From contig NZ_CP035733.1 in NCBI RefSeq assembly GCF_009768975.1, forward strand, positions 3,082,001 to 3,146,000: a stretch of 64,000 bases of DNA, given 5' to 3'. The notes under the pieces were generated by a model. That model ran no database searches, was not told the origin of the DNA, and saw nothing but the letters and a program-made list of their open reading frames with translations. This stretch comes from Sphingorhabdus lacus. Its GTDB lineage: Bacteria > Pseudomonadota > Alphaproteobacteria > Sphingomonadales > Sphingomonadaceae. Shown piece after piece: positions 6,510 to 14,432 of this stretch; positions within the stretch are counted from its first letter, which is position 1; each line of letters begins with the position of its first letter. Made by a program: the position numbers and the translations under genes.

Positions 6510-8735
6510 ATGCGTAAAGCACTTTGGTTGGGGGTTGCGTTGATGGTGATGACAGGGCCGCAGGGCGCGTGGGCGGATGATGCTGCGACAGCGGAAATGG
6601 GGGCGGATGTTGCCGATGGCCTCACCTATCCGCAGACGAAGACCGTCGATGTTGTCGACACCGCCTTTGGTATCAAAATCCCCGATCCCTATCGCTGGCT
6701 GGAGGATGATGTCCGCGTCAATCCCGCCGTCGCCGATTGGGTCAAGGCGCAGAACAAGGTGACCGACGCCTATCTCGACACGCTGCCCGGAAAGGATGTG
6801 CTCGCCGCGCGGATGAAGAAGCTGTTCGACTATGAACGTTTCGGACTGCCTGAAAAAGCGGGCGGGCATTATTTCTTCACGAAGAATGACGGGCTGCAGA
6901 ACCAGTCGGTGCTGTATGTGCGCAAGGGGCTGACCGGCAAGGACCGTATCCTGATCGATCCCAACACATGGGCAAAGGACGGCGCGACCGCGCTCGATAG
7001 CTGGGTGCCGTCGAAAAATGGCAAGCTGCTCGCCTATTCGATCCAGGATGGCGGTTCGGACTGGCGGACGATCAAGGTGCTCGACACCGCGACGGGCACG
7101 ATCCTGACCGACGAGATCAAATGGGCGAAGTTCACCAACATCAGTTGGGTCGGCAATGACGGCTTCCTCTATTCGCGCTTTGCCGAGCCGAAAGAAGGCG
7201 CCGCGTTCCAGCAGCTGAATTACAACCAGACCATTTATTACCACAAGATCGGCACCCCGCAGTCGGAGGACAAGGCGATCTATGCGACCCCCGACAAGCC
7301 CGAATATGGCCACAGCGCGCAGGTCACGCATGACGGTAAATGGGCGCTGATCACCACGTCGCAGGGGACGGACGAGAAATATGAGCTCCACATCATGCCG
7401 CTCGGCAAGAAACCGTCGTGGAAGGCGCAGCCGCTGGTCAAGGGGCTGGAGCATGAATGGCAATTGGTCGAGGGCGTGGGCAACAAGCTCTGGTTCATCA
7501 CCAACAAGGACGCACCGCGGCTGAAACTGGTCTCGGTCGACCTCAAGGCAAAGGTTCTGAACCGGGCTCCGTGCGAAGGCAGCTCGGACGCGGGAGACGT
7601 CTGCATGGCTGAAGGATTTGCCTTCACCGACATCGTCCCCGAACGCGCCGAAACGCTGACCCGTGCGCAGATTGTGGGCGAGCGGTTGATCATGTCCTAT
7701 ATCAAGGACGCGAAATCGATGGCGATGATGACCAATTTGGCAGGGGGTCCGGCCAAGGAAATCTCGCTGAACGCCATCGGCACCGCGAGTGGTTTTTCCG
7801 GCACGCCGGGTGACCCTGAAACCTTCTACGGCTTTTCAAGCTTCAACCAGCCGGGCGCGGTGTACCGTTTTGACAGCCGCACGGGCCAGTCGACGTCCTT
7901 CGCCGAGCCGAAGCTGAGCTTCAATCCGGCGGACTTTGCAATCGAGCAGGTCTTCTACCCGTCAAAGGACGGCACGAAGATCCCGATGTTCATCGTCCAC
8001 AAAAAGGGCCTCGACCTCAGCAAGGGCGCGCCAACATTGCTCTATGGCTATGGCGGGTTCAACATTTCGCAGACACCGACCTATTCGGCGACGCGCATGG
8101 CGTGGATCCAGTCGGGCGGCGTCTTCGCGCTCGCCAATCTGCGCGGGGGCGGCGAATATGGAAAGCCCTGGCATGATGCGGGCCGCCTGATGAACAAGCA
8201 GAATGTGTTCGACGATTTTGCCGCGGCGGGCGAATATCTGGTGGCCAAGGGATACACCGCCAAGGGTAAGCTTGCCATTGAGGGCCGCTCCAACGGCGGT
8301 CTGCTGGTCGGCGCGTCGCTGAACCAGCGGCCGGACCTGTTCGCGGCGGGCCATGCCGCCGTCGGCGTTATGGACATGACCCGTTTCGACCGCTTCACCG
8401 CAGGCCGTTATTGGGTCGACGATTATGGCAGTCCTGCGAAAGAGGCCGATCTAAAGATGCAGCTGACCTATTCGCCCTATCACAACATCACATCGGGCGT
8501 CGATTATCCGGCGGTGATTGTCTCCACCGCGGACACCGACGACCGCGTGGTGCCGGGGCACAGCTTCAAATATACCGCGGCGCTGCAGGCGGCGAAGACC
8601 GGATCGCGGCCCAAGATCATCCGCATCGAAAGCCGCGCGGGCCATGGATCGGGCAAGCCGACGGACAAGCTGATCGAGGAATATTCCGACATCTACGCCT
8701 TCCTCGCCAAATGGACGGGGCTGGAGCTGAAATAG
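6510..8735 (+). CDS. Prolyl oligopeptidase family serine peptidase (S9A)
   Basis: The protein is 741 residues with an N-terminal signal peptide (MRKALWLGVALMVMTG, cleavage near AWA-DD), so it is probably periplasmic. The N-terminal seven-bladed propeller begins at TKTVDVVDTAFGIKIPDPYR with the family motif DPYRWLEDD. The C-terminal alpha/beta-hydrolase domain carries the nucleophile in GRSNGGLLVG (GxSxGG). The catalytic aspartate is in STADTDDRVVPGH and the histidine in RAGHGSGKP. It should cleave proline-containing peptides. The longer open frame from 6168 is repeat DNA; I chose ATG 6510 because it starts the signal peptide. It converges with the GST gene. Confidence 0.92.
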   Translation: MRKALWLGVALMVMTGPQGAWADDAATAEMGADVADGLTYPQTKTVDVVDTAFGIKIPDPYRWLEDDVRVNPAVADWVKAQNKVTDAYLDTLPGKDVLAARMKKLFDYERFGLPEKAGGHYFFTKNDGLQNQSVLYVRKGLTGKDRILIDPNTWAKDGATALDSWVPSKNGKLLAYSIQDGGSDWRTIKVLDTATGTILTDEIKWAKFTNISWVGNDGFLYSRFAEPKEGAAFQQLNYNQTIYYHKIGTPQSEDKAIYATPDKPEYGHSAQVTHDGKWALITTSQGTDEKYELHIMPLGKKPSWKAQPLVKGLEHEWQLVEGVGNKLWFITNKDAPRLKLVSVDLKAKVLNRAPCEGSSDAGDVCMAEGFAFTDIVPERAETLTRAQIVGERLIMSYIKDAKSMAMMTNLAGGPAKEISLNAIGTASGFSGTPGDPETFYGFSSFNQPGAVYRFDSRTGQSTSFAEPKLSFNPADFAIEQVFYPSKDGTKIPMFIVHKKGLDLSKGAPTLLYGYGGFNISQTPTYSATRMAWIQSGGVFALANLRGGGEYGKPWHDAGRLMNKQNVFDDFAAAGEYLVAKGYTAKGKLAIEGRSNGGLLVGASLNQRPDLFAAGHAAVGVMDMTRFDRFTAGRYWVDDYGSPAKEADLKMQLTYSPYHNITSGVDYPAVIVSTADTDDRVVPGHSFKYTAALQAAKTGSRPKIIRIESRAGHGSGKPTDKLIEEYSDIYAFLAKWTGLELK

Positions 8736-8742
8736 GCGGGGC

Positions 8743-9363
8743 TTAGCCCGTCGCCATCAAAGCAACCTCATCCGCAAAGGCGCGTCCCACGGCGGGGCGC
8801 GCCATGATGCGGTCGCGATAGGCGGTCAGCACCGGCCAGGGGGAAAGATCGACCCCCGCCGGTTGCGCCCAGCCGAGCGTCACCACCAGATAGCCATCGG
8901 CCACGGTAAAGCTGTCCCCGACCAGATAGGCGCGGTCGGCCAGATGTGCCGACAGCAAGTCATATTTCGCGCCCACCGACCCGCGCGCATAATCCTTCAT
9001 CGCCACCGGAATGGCGGGGTTGAACAGCATGAAATAGACCGCCTTGTGCAATTCGGACGAGATATAGTTGAGCCACTGGTGCAACCGCGTCCGCTCCAGC
9101 GTGCCGGCAGGGGGCGCCAGTCCGCTTTCGGGCGCGAGGTCCGCCACATATTGCAACACCGCCGGCCCCTCGGTCAGCACCTCGCCCGCATCGGTGACCA
9201 GCGCAGGCACCTGCCCCTTGGGATTGATCGCCAGATAATCCCGGCCGTCCTCGGTCTGCTTGGTCGCCATAACCACCCGATAAAAGCCCGCCTCTTGCCC
9301 CGTTTCATACAAGGCAATGCGGGTGGCCAGCGAACAGGATAGGGGGGCGAAATACAGGTCCAT
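8743..9363 (-). CDS. Glutathione S-transferase (beta-class-like)
   Basis: This 206-residue cytosolic protein has the thioredoxin-like GST N-domain starting MDLYFAPLSCSLATRIALYE. The cysteine at about residue 10 is in the place of the catalytic cysteine of beta-class bacterial enzymes. INPKGQVPALV supplies the cis-proline loop and LTEGPAVLQYVA the glutathione-binding Glu/Ser-like turn. The all-helical C-domain contains FTVADGYLVV, the conserved N-capping box. I chose ATG 9363 over longer in-frame starts because the domain begins there. The substrate is unknown. It converges with the oligopeptidase (7 bp apart). Confidence 0.9.
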   Translation of the reverse strand: MDLYFAPLSCSLATRIALYETGQEAGFYRVVMATKQTEDGRDYLAINPKGQVPALVTDAGEVLTEGPAVLQYVADLAPESGLAPPAGTLERTRLHQWLNYISSELHKAVYFMLFNPAIPVAMKDYARGSVGAKYDLLSAHLADRAYLVGDSFTVADGYLVVTLGWAQPAGVDLSPWPVLTAYRDRIMARPAVGRAFADEVALMATG

Positions 9364-9389
9364 CGGTTCTCTCCAATACAGCGTGGTGG

Positions 9390-10160
9390 TCAATCGGGGT
9401 TGGGGACAGTCTGCAAAGGGGCGGCAGTCCCGGCTGGCTCGGCCGCGAGTTTGGTGGCAGCGTCGGCCAGACGATAATAGGCCACTGCAACCGAACCGCG
9501 CAGCATTTCTTTGCCAAAGCGGATGGTGCGGCCTTCGGGCATACATTTCGATAATGCATCAGCCATCACGCCAAAATTATCCTTTTCCTGAACGCTGGCC
9601 ACTTCGCTAGCCAAAAGATCACGACTTTCCTGCGGAATCCGGCGCACCACGCATTCGGCATATCGGGCCATAAAACCATCGAGCCATGCAAGCCGATATT
9701 CTTCACGAAATTCATCAGCTTTCTTTTTCTTCTTAGGCACGGCGGTCTCATCCAGGATCGGGAATGGCCGATGCTGCAGAGGGGGGACCTTGGAGAAATC
9801 GGCAAATGAAGTCTGGCCGAAGTCTTTGCGCATAAGCGCCCCCGCCAAAGCGTAGCGGTAGAGTTCGCCCGGAAAGGTCATTTGGATCCCGTTTTCCGGC
9901 TTTGCGACTTTCACGAGACACTCACCGTTTATCAGCCTGCTAAATTTCCCCTTGGGCAACGATTCCGATGGTAAATCTTTGACCAGAAACTCGCGCGCCA
10001 AAGCAACGCGGTTTTGATACCCAAGAACACATTCCGCATAGTCGGCGGACAATGCCCTCACCGCCGTTTCATTCTTTTTATCCGCAGCACTGGCAGGAGA
10101 ACTGCCTATCGCTATTAATAGACCCAGCACTGATTGTATCGAAATTCGCAAAAAATTCAT
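9390..10160 (-). CDS. Secreted protein of unknown function
   Basis: This 256-residue protein starts with a signal peptide (MNFLRISIQSVLGLLIAIGS, cleavage likely after ASA near residue 26) and is otherwise soluble. It has five cysteines, including the repeated pattern YAECVLGYQNR and YAECVVRRIPQ. This hints at two related halves in which helices begin with a tyrosine-alanine-glutamate-cysteine turn. I know similar uncharacterised secreted proteins in sphingomonads but no function. A Lys-rich stretch (PKKKKKADEF, about residue 142) is notable. The 3' end overlaps a GGGGACAGT palindrome relic. Confidence 0.75.
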   Translation of the reverse strand: MNFLRISIQSVLGLLIAIGSSPASAADKKNETAVRALSADYAECVLGYQNRVALAREFLVKDLPSESLPKGKFSRLINGECLVKVAKPENGIQMTFPGELYRYALAGALMRKDFGQTSFADFSKVPPLQHRPFPILDETAVPKKKKKADEFREEYRLAWLDGFMARYAECVVRRIPQESRDLLASEVASVQEKDNFGVMADALSKCMPEGRTIRFGKEMLRGSVAVAYYRLADAATKLAAEPAGTAAPLQTVPNPD

Positions 10161-10368
10161 TCTGACATATCCCGCTTATTATGTGCGTCGCATATGCTTT
10201 CCTCATTTTTGCCACAGGTCGAACAGGCATAGGGTCGAAAAGATGAAGCAGCCGGATATGTGTTCGGTGCGGATTGCTTTGGCAATATACAAAAGACGAT
10301 CGGACCCTCATTCTTCTCTCGCATTCCCCGTCCGCCTCCGCGTAAACGGATGCGTGGAAGGAGTCGGT

Positions 10369-10749
10369 ATGAGCGCGTGGAAACCTGAGGGCTATTCTTC
10401 GGTCAGCCCCTATCTGATGTGCGCCGATCCCGAAGGGCTGATCGCCTTTCTGGTGGCGGTGTTTGGCGCGGGGCAGGTGCGGCGGTTTGACCGGCCGGAC
10501 GGATCGCTGATGCATGCGGAGATGCGGATTGATGACAGCATCGTCATGGTCGGCGGCGGCGCGACGCAGCATCTTTCGTCGGAAGTGCACATCCACCTTT
10601 ATGTGCCCGATGCCGCAGCGGTCTATGATCGCGCGCTGGCGCAGGGTGCGGAGGCTGTCCAGCCGCCCATTCGAAAATCAGCCGACGATGATCTGCGCGG
10701 CGGGTTCAAGGATCCTGCCGGGAATATATGGTGGGTGGCGACGCAGTAA
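10369..10749 (+). CDS. VOC (glyoxalase/PhnB-like) family protein
   Basis: This 126-residue single-domain protein of the vicinal oxygen chelate superfamily starts MSAWKPEGYSSVSPYLMCAD and contains the PhnB-like block FLVAVFGAGQVRRFDRPDGS. It has MHAEMRIDDSIVMVGGG and the closing DPAGNIWWVAT. VOC proteins bind metals or act as resistance or isomerase enzymes; no specific reaction can be read here. ATG 10369 follows a strong AAGGAG and is preferred to the first ATG of the open frame (10183), whose upstream stretch lacks homology. Confidence 0.85.
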   Translation: MSAWKPEGYSSVSPYLMCADPEGLIAFLVAVFGAGQVRRFDRPDGSLMHAEMRIDDSIVMVGGGATQHLSSEVHIHLYVPDAAAVYDRALAQGAEAVQPPIRKSADDDLRGGFKDPAGNIWWVATQ

Positions 10750-10755
10750 CGCCCC

Positions 10756-11091
10756 CTAATCCCCCGCATTATCCATCTTGCGCACCTCGACAGCGCCCTC
10801 GTCGAAATCGTCGAGCAGGCGCGCGTTGATGCCCATTTTGCCGAAGTCTTCGCCCAGCGTCGCCCAGTGCGTGCCGCAGCCGCAGGTCGGGCAATGGTGG
10901 ATGCCGATCATCCGGTCGCCCCAGATATAGGCCTTGGTGTCGCCCGAAATGCTTACCTGTTCCGGCGGGTAATAGGCGGTGCGCCAGGCGGTGCGGCGAC
11001 AGAGCGAGCAGTTACAATCCGCCACCCATGCCGGCGCGTGCGGCACCTTGATCTGTATGTTGCCGCAATGGCAGCTTCCCTGAACACTCAT
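10756..11091 (-). CDS. GFA/CENP-V family zinc-binding protein
   Basis: This 111-residue protein has the GFA fold. Metal cysteines are seen in GSCHCGNI, ADCNCSLCRR and HHCPTCGCGTHW. It is a second, divergent member of the family also represented at 5566-5958. Its start, MSVQGSCHCGN, places the first zinc motif at residue 7 as usual. Substrate and role are unknown. It converges with the VOC gene 6 bp away. Confidence 0.87.
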   Translation of the reverse strand: MSVQGSCHCGNIQIKVPHAPAWVADCNCSLCRRTAWRTAYYPPEQVSISGDTKAYIWGDRMIGIHHCPTCGCGTHWATLGEDFGKMGINARLLDDFDEGAVEVRKMDNAGD

Positions 11092-11281
11092 AGGGATATG
11101 CTATCGGCATATGGCCGGGTCCGCAAGAACGACAGAGGGCAGGCCCGCACAGACTGTTCATAAAACACCTCACTTTCCTGAACAAAAGCTGACAAGTCAA
11201 TTCAGGAAACCGTCAAGACGAATCACTTATTCAGTAACTGTCAGCACGGGAAACAGCCCGTCGAGACACAGGAGAATGACG

Positions 11282-11851
11282 ATGAATTTTGTAACCAAAA
11301 GCTTGCTAGGCGCCGGGGCTGCTGCTGCAGCTTTGGTGAGTGTATCCGCCCCCGCACAGGCCCGCGACCGTTATGACCGCGATGGCATCAGCGCAGGCGA
11401 AGTCATTGCCGGAGCCGTTGTGCTCGGCGGACTTGCCGCAGTGATTGCAGCGTCGGATAATGACCGCGACCGCTACGGCTATGACCGGGGCGACCGGTAT
11501 GACTATAACCGCGCGGGCTATAATTATGGCAACCGCCATGGCGGCGGACGTGCAGCGGTGAACCAGTGCGTCAACGGTGTCGAGCGTTGGGCCAGCCGCT
11601 ACAGCCGGTCGGACGTGACGCAAATCCGCGACATTGAACGCACCCGCTATGGCTACCGCGTCAAGGGCAACCTTGTCGTCCAGGACGGCTGGCGCGGCAA
11701 CAACCGGGGCTATGACCGGTACGACCGTGATGGCCGCAACGGCTATGGCGACGGCTATGGCCGGGGTTACGACAAGGGCCGGTTCACCTGCTATGTCGAA
11801 CGCGGACGGGTGGTCGATATCGACTATAGCGGTCTCGACCGCTGGCGGTAA
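11282..11851 (+). CDS. Secreted Tyr/Arg/Gly-rich protein (paralogue A)
   Basis: The protein is 189 residues. It has a signal peptide (to APAQA, about residue 27), a hydrophobic glycine/alanine segment (GEVIAGAVVLGGLAAVIAAS, about 38-57), a low-complexity DR/DY/GY-rich region, then a folded part. The folded part runs INQC-like VNQCVNGVERWASRYSRSD, IERTRYGYRVKGNLVVQDGW and GRFTCYVERGRVVDIDY. The same plan with two cysteines occurs in the next gene, so the two are paralogues. ATG 11282 has better spacing from AGGAG than ATG 11276. A 9-bp inverted repeat TTTCCTGAA/TTCAGGAAA lies about 70-100 bp upstream. Function unknown. Confidence 0.8.
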   Translation: MNFVTKSLLGAGAAAAALVSVSAPAQARDRYDRDGISAGEVIAGAVVLGGLAAVIAASDNDRDRYGYDRGDRYDYNRAGYNYGNRHGGGRAAVNQCVNGVERWASRYSRSDVTQIRDIERTRYGYRVKGNLVVQDGWRGNNRGYDRYDRDGRNGYGDGYGRGYDKGRFTCYVERGRVVDIDYSGLDRWR

Positions 11852-11863
11852 TTGAAGCTTAAA

Positions 11864-11893
11864 AGGGTTCAGCCTGGCGACAGGCTGGACCCT
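11864..11893. terminator. 13-bp stem hairpin between the two secreted paralogues
   Basis: The arms AGGGTTCAGCCTG and CAGGCTGGACCCT surround a GCGA loop, with one G-T wobble. No T-run follows, so this may be a weak terminator, an attenuator or a transcript-stabilising hairpin rather than a classical intrinsic terminator. Confidence 0.45.
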
Positions 11894-11944
11894 ATAATCG
11901 CGGATGACAGGGGGGAGTTTCGCACCCCCGAACAGGAGGCATTC

Positions 11945-12496
11945 ATGGGGTATTTTCGGAAATCAGCGCTGGCCTTGGGCACAGCGGCAGTCGTCGCCAC
12001 TTCGGCGGCACCAGCCTTTGCGGCGGTGTCGCTCGATCGCGGGCATTCTGTATTGAAATCGGCCGGCGAATATAATGGCTGGGGCCGACGTCACCGCTAT
12101 CGGCACCGCGACCGTGTCGATGGCGGTGACATTCTGGCCGGAATAGCAATCCTCGCCGGGATCGCCATCGTCGCCGACGCGGCGAGCAAGAACAGCAAGA
12201 ACAAGCGCGACAGCGAAAGCTATCCCGACCAGCGGCCTTATGATGAAGAGCCAAGCAGCACCCGCGACAGCATACCCGACAGCACCGGCCGCAACGATGT
12301 GGCAAGCGCGGTCGAGGCCTGCTCCAACGCGGCGCAGCAGGATGGCGCACGCGTCGACGAAATCCGCAACGTCACCCGCGACGGCGAAGGCTGGCGGGTC
12401 GAAGGCCGGATGTCGGGCGGCAAGGATGACAACTTCACCTGCGGCGCGACCAATGGCGAAGTCGACTTCGTCCAGTTCGGCGACCGCGAGATTTGA
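11945..12496 (+). CDS. Secreted protein (paralogue B)
   Basis: This 183-residue protein has a signal peptide ending near PAFA-AVS and a hydrophobic segment GGDILAGIAILAGIAIVADA. It then has a charged linker and a C-terminal part VEACSNAAQQDGARVDEIRN, TRDGEGWRVEGRMSGG and NFTCGATNGEVDFVQF. The order and the paired cysteines match the preceding gene, so the two probably arose by tandem duplication. ATG 11945 follows CAGGAGG; the upstream in-frame stretch is the hairpin region and not coding. Function unknown; a cell-envelope role is likely. Confidence 0.8.
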   Translation: MGYFRKSALALGTAAVVATSAAPAFAAVSLDRGHSVLKSAGEYNGWGRRHRYRHRDRVDGGDILAGIAILAGIAIVADAASKNSKNKRDSESYPDQRPYDEEPSSTRDSIPDSTGRNDVASAVEACSNAAQQDGARVDEIRNVTRDGEGWRVEGRMSGGKDDNFTCGATNGEVDFVQFGDREI

Positions 12497-12505
12497 AGTT
12501 CGGAT

Positions 12506-12534
12506 GGGGGCGGTTCCTTTAAGGGACTGCCCCC
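12506..12534. terminator. GC-rich hairpin after paralogue B
   Basis: GGGGGCGGTTCC, a TTTA loop and AGGGACTGCCCCC form a stem with wobble pairs between two convergent genes. No T-run follows on either strand. It resembles the GGGGACAGTCCC palindrome family scattered through the window (9402, 13071, 19336, 38041, 59771). Confidence 0.45.
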
Positions 12535-12542
12535 TACCCCGT

Positions 12543-13010
12543 TCAAGCAATCCGCTTGGACATATGGTAATTGTGGATCGCGACGCCATTGATCGTGAAA
12601 TCATTGCGCGCATCAATGCTGAAGCCGCGACGTTCGAATAAGCGGCGCGCGCTCTCGCTGGCCTCTACAAAGACCATCGCGATCCCTGCATCTCGCGCGG
12701 CCGCCTCCAACGCGGCATAAATTGCCGAACCCGCGCCCATCCCAATCCTGTCGGGGCGGCAGTAAAGGTGGTCGATATGGCCGTCCGGCTCCAGATCGCC
12801 ATAACCGATCACCTCTCCATCTTCGTCAATTGCCACCAGAACCGTCCGGTCCCCGGCGCGCGTGATATAATCCTGCGGATCCGGCGAAGATGGACTCCAC
12901 GCCGCCACCTGCTGCGCCGAATAGTCGCGCGCGCCCGCTTCCCGGACCGATGCGTGAAACAGCGCCGCAAGCGCTTCGGCATCTGAGGGCATGAAGGGGC
13001 GGACAAGCAT
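12543..13010 (-). CDS. GNAT family N-acetyltransferase
   Basis: This protein of 155 residues has the GNAT fold. It starts MLVRPFMPSDAEALAALFHA (beta1-alpha1), continues AIDEDGEVIGYGDLEPDGHI, and has the acetyl-CoA pyrophosphate-binding turn in RPDRIGMGAGSAIYAALEAA (the R-x-x-G-x-G/A position). The end FERRGFSIDARNDFTING is the typical beta6-7 element. It resembles YafP-type enzymes, but the substrate is not known. I chose ATG 13010, where the domain begins; the upstream in-frame extension to 13109 runs through a repeat palindrome. Confidence 0.87.
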   Translation of the reverse strand: MLVRPFMPSDAEALAALFHASVREAGARDYSAQQVAAWSPSSPDPQDYITRAGDRTVLVAIDEDGEVIGYGDLEPDGHIDHLYCRPDRIGMGAGSAIYAALEAAARDAGIAMVFVEASESARRLFERRGFSIDARNDFTINGVAIHNYHMSKRIA

Positions 13011-13070
13011 CGCGTGATGATAGACCAGTGTCCAGCAGGGCGAAAGGGGCTCGCCCTTGCCTGTGGGGTT

Positions 13071-13131
13071 GGGGACAGTCCCTGTGTAACTTCGACTATG
13101 CCCCGTCACCCTGAAACAACTTCAGGATGAC
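13071..13131. repeat. GGGGACAGTCCC palindrome next to a REP unit
   Basis: GGGGACAGTCCC is at 13071-13082, and a degenerate REP (GTCACCCTGAA...TTCAGGATGAC) is at 13105-13131. Both are members of families repeated elsewhere in intergenic DNA of this window. Confidence 0.65.
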
Positions 13132-13145
13132 TAAGGTCGGCAGGG

Positions 13146-13280
13146 CTACCAAGTCATAAAGACATATAGCAACCCGATGATCAGCGAGATCATTGTTGCC
13201 GCGCAAATCCACGCTGCGGCCAGTCCGTATTTGTTGTTGATATAGGCAACTGGCAGTTCAAAAATTCCGCGAACCACATC
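13146..13280 (-). CDS. Small single-pass membrane protein (44 aa)
   Basis: This short frame, too small for many gene finders, reads MWFAEFFELPVAYINNKYGL, then about 20 hydrophobic residues (AAAWICAATMISLIIGLLYV) and FMTW. The hydrophobic stretch is of membrane-span length and the frame is free of rare codon runs. It lies alone between a REP and the PmtA-like gene, on the same strand as the latter and downstream of it. The ribosome binding site is weak (GGTGG). It is likely real but unproven. Confidence 0.45.
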   Translation of the reverse strand, partial: DVVRGIFELPVAYINNKYGLAAAWICAATMISLIIGLLYVFMTW

Positions 13281-13348
13281 CACCAAAACTTCCACGGATT
13301 ACCTACCTTCCGCAATTTCCTTGCACCGGCAAAATCAAGTTCCGGCTT

Positions 13349-13975
13349 TTATTCCTTCCAGCCCCAGAACAGGTGGCAAGGCAGGATATTCCACGGTTCG
13401 AACCCGTTGTCGATCTTGCGGAAATAGGGTTCCATGAAGTCGCGGGCGCGGGCGCGGAATTGGTAGACGAGGAAGGCGCCGCCGGGGCGGAGCGCTTTGG
13501 CGGTGTTTTCCGCAATCACCGGGCCGAGGTCATTCGGCAAGGTCGAAAAGGGCAGGCCGGACAGGATATAGTCCGCATTTTTGAAACCGAACTGCGCGAT
13601 AATCTCGTTCACATCGGCGGCCGAGCCGTGCACCGCGATGAAGCGGCTGTCGCGGATGGTTTTGCGCAGATAGACGATGAAATCCTCATTCAGATCAATG
13701 ACCAGCAAGGTCGCATCGGGGCGCAGGCGGTTCAGCACCGGCTGGCAGAATGTTCCAATTCCCGGACCATATTCGACAAACAGCTTTGTATTGTCCCAAT
13801 CAACCGGCGCGAGCATCTTGGCGACGGTGCGGTCGGAGGATGGAATGATCGATCCGACCATGACCGGATGCTTGATAAAACCTTTGAAAAACACACCCCA
13901 AGGGCCAAAAAAACGGCTCACACGGGTCTTTACGCGCGTCAGCAGCGGTACTTTGGCCAAGGTGGATGAAGGCAT
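13349..13975 (-). CDS. PmtA-like phospholipid N-methyltransferase (SAM-dependent)
   Basis: The 208-residue protein is a class I SAM-dependent methyltransferase. Motif I is FVEYGPGIGTFCQPVL (about residue 68), followed by LLVIDLNEDFIVYLR (motif II acidic residue) and YILSGLPFSTLP (motif IV). The N-terminal FFKGFIKHPVMVGSIIPSSD stretch is typical of the Rhodobacter-type PmtA / rRNA dimethylase-like group, which methylates phosphatidylethanolamine toward phosphatidylcholine. Related proteins of unknown substrate exist, so the substrate is inferred. It stands alone, divergent from the ABM-MFS pair. Confidence 0.78.
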   Translation of the reverse strand: MPSSTLAKVPLLTRVKTRVSRFFGPWGVFFKGFIKHPVMVGSIIPSSDRTVAKMLAPVDWDNTKLFVEYGPGIGTFCQPVLNRLRPDATLLVIDLNEDFIVYLRKTIRDSRFIAVHGSAADVNEIIAQFGFKNADYILSGLPFSTLPNDLGPVIAENTAKALRPGGAFLVYQFRARARDFMEPYFRKIDNGFEPWNILPCHLFWGWKE

Positions 13976-14108
13976 AAAGGGGGTTCCGCGACGCTATTGT
14001 GACAGTTGCATTGCACTCGCAAATCAGGCTGGCTTATGCAACAGCATTAAGCAAGATTATGTTCCGTGCGGGTTGCACCGTTCCGCAAATAGGTTCTATG
14101 CACTTGTT

Positions 14109-14432
14109 ATGGCACGGCTTCCCATCGGCTCCACTTCTGTCATTTTTATCGCGCAACGCAGCGACGCGGATGCCGATGGATATGCGCAGGCCGCACATGC
14201 AATGGATGCGCTGGCGCAACAACAACCCGGCTATCTTGGCATGGAATCGGTGCGCGGGGCCGATGGCCTTGGCATTACGGTCAGTTACTGGGCCAGCGAC
14301 ACCGACGCAAAGGCATGGCGCGACCATCCGGATCATGCCGCGATCCGCGATGCCGGACGTGACCGCTGGTACATGCATTACAGCCTGCACGTCGCCGAAG
14401 TCGTGCGCAGCTATGACTGGGTAAAGCCATGA
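14109..14432 (+). CDS. Antibiotic biosynthesis monooxygenase (ABM) domain protein
   Basis: This protein of 107 residues has a single ABM dimeric alpha-beta barrel domain. VIFIAQRSDADADGYAQAAH forms strand 1 and helix 1, QQPGYLGMESVRGADGLGIT contains the family's characteristic GYLG(M/F)ES block, and YWASDTDAKAWRDHPDHAAI precedes the closing RWYMHYSLHVAEVVRSYDW. Such proteins are cofactor-free oxygenases or haem-handling relatives. It overlaps the MFS transporter start by ATGA, so the two are co-translated. The start is at MARLPIG; the longer frame upstream lacks homology. Confidence 0.83.
   Translation: MARLPIGSTSVIFIAQRSDADADGYAQAAHAMDALAQQQPGYLGMESVRGADGLGITVSYWASDTDAKAWRDHPDHAAIRDAGRDRWYMHYSLHVAEVVRSYDWVKP

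Noticed and set aside
13677-14108. N-terminal extension of the ABM protein frame
   Set aside because: It overlaps the PmtA-like gene on the opposite strand and has no homology; the domain begins at 14109.
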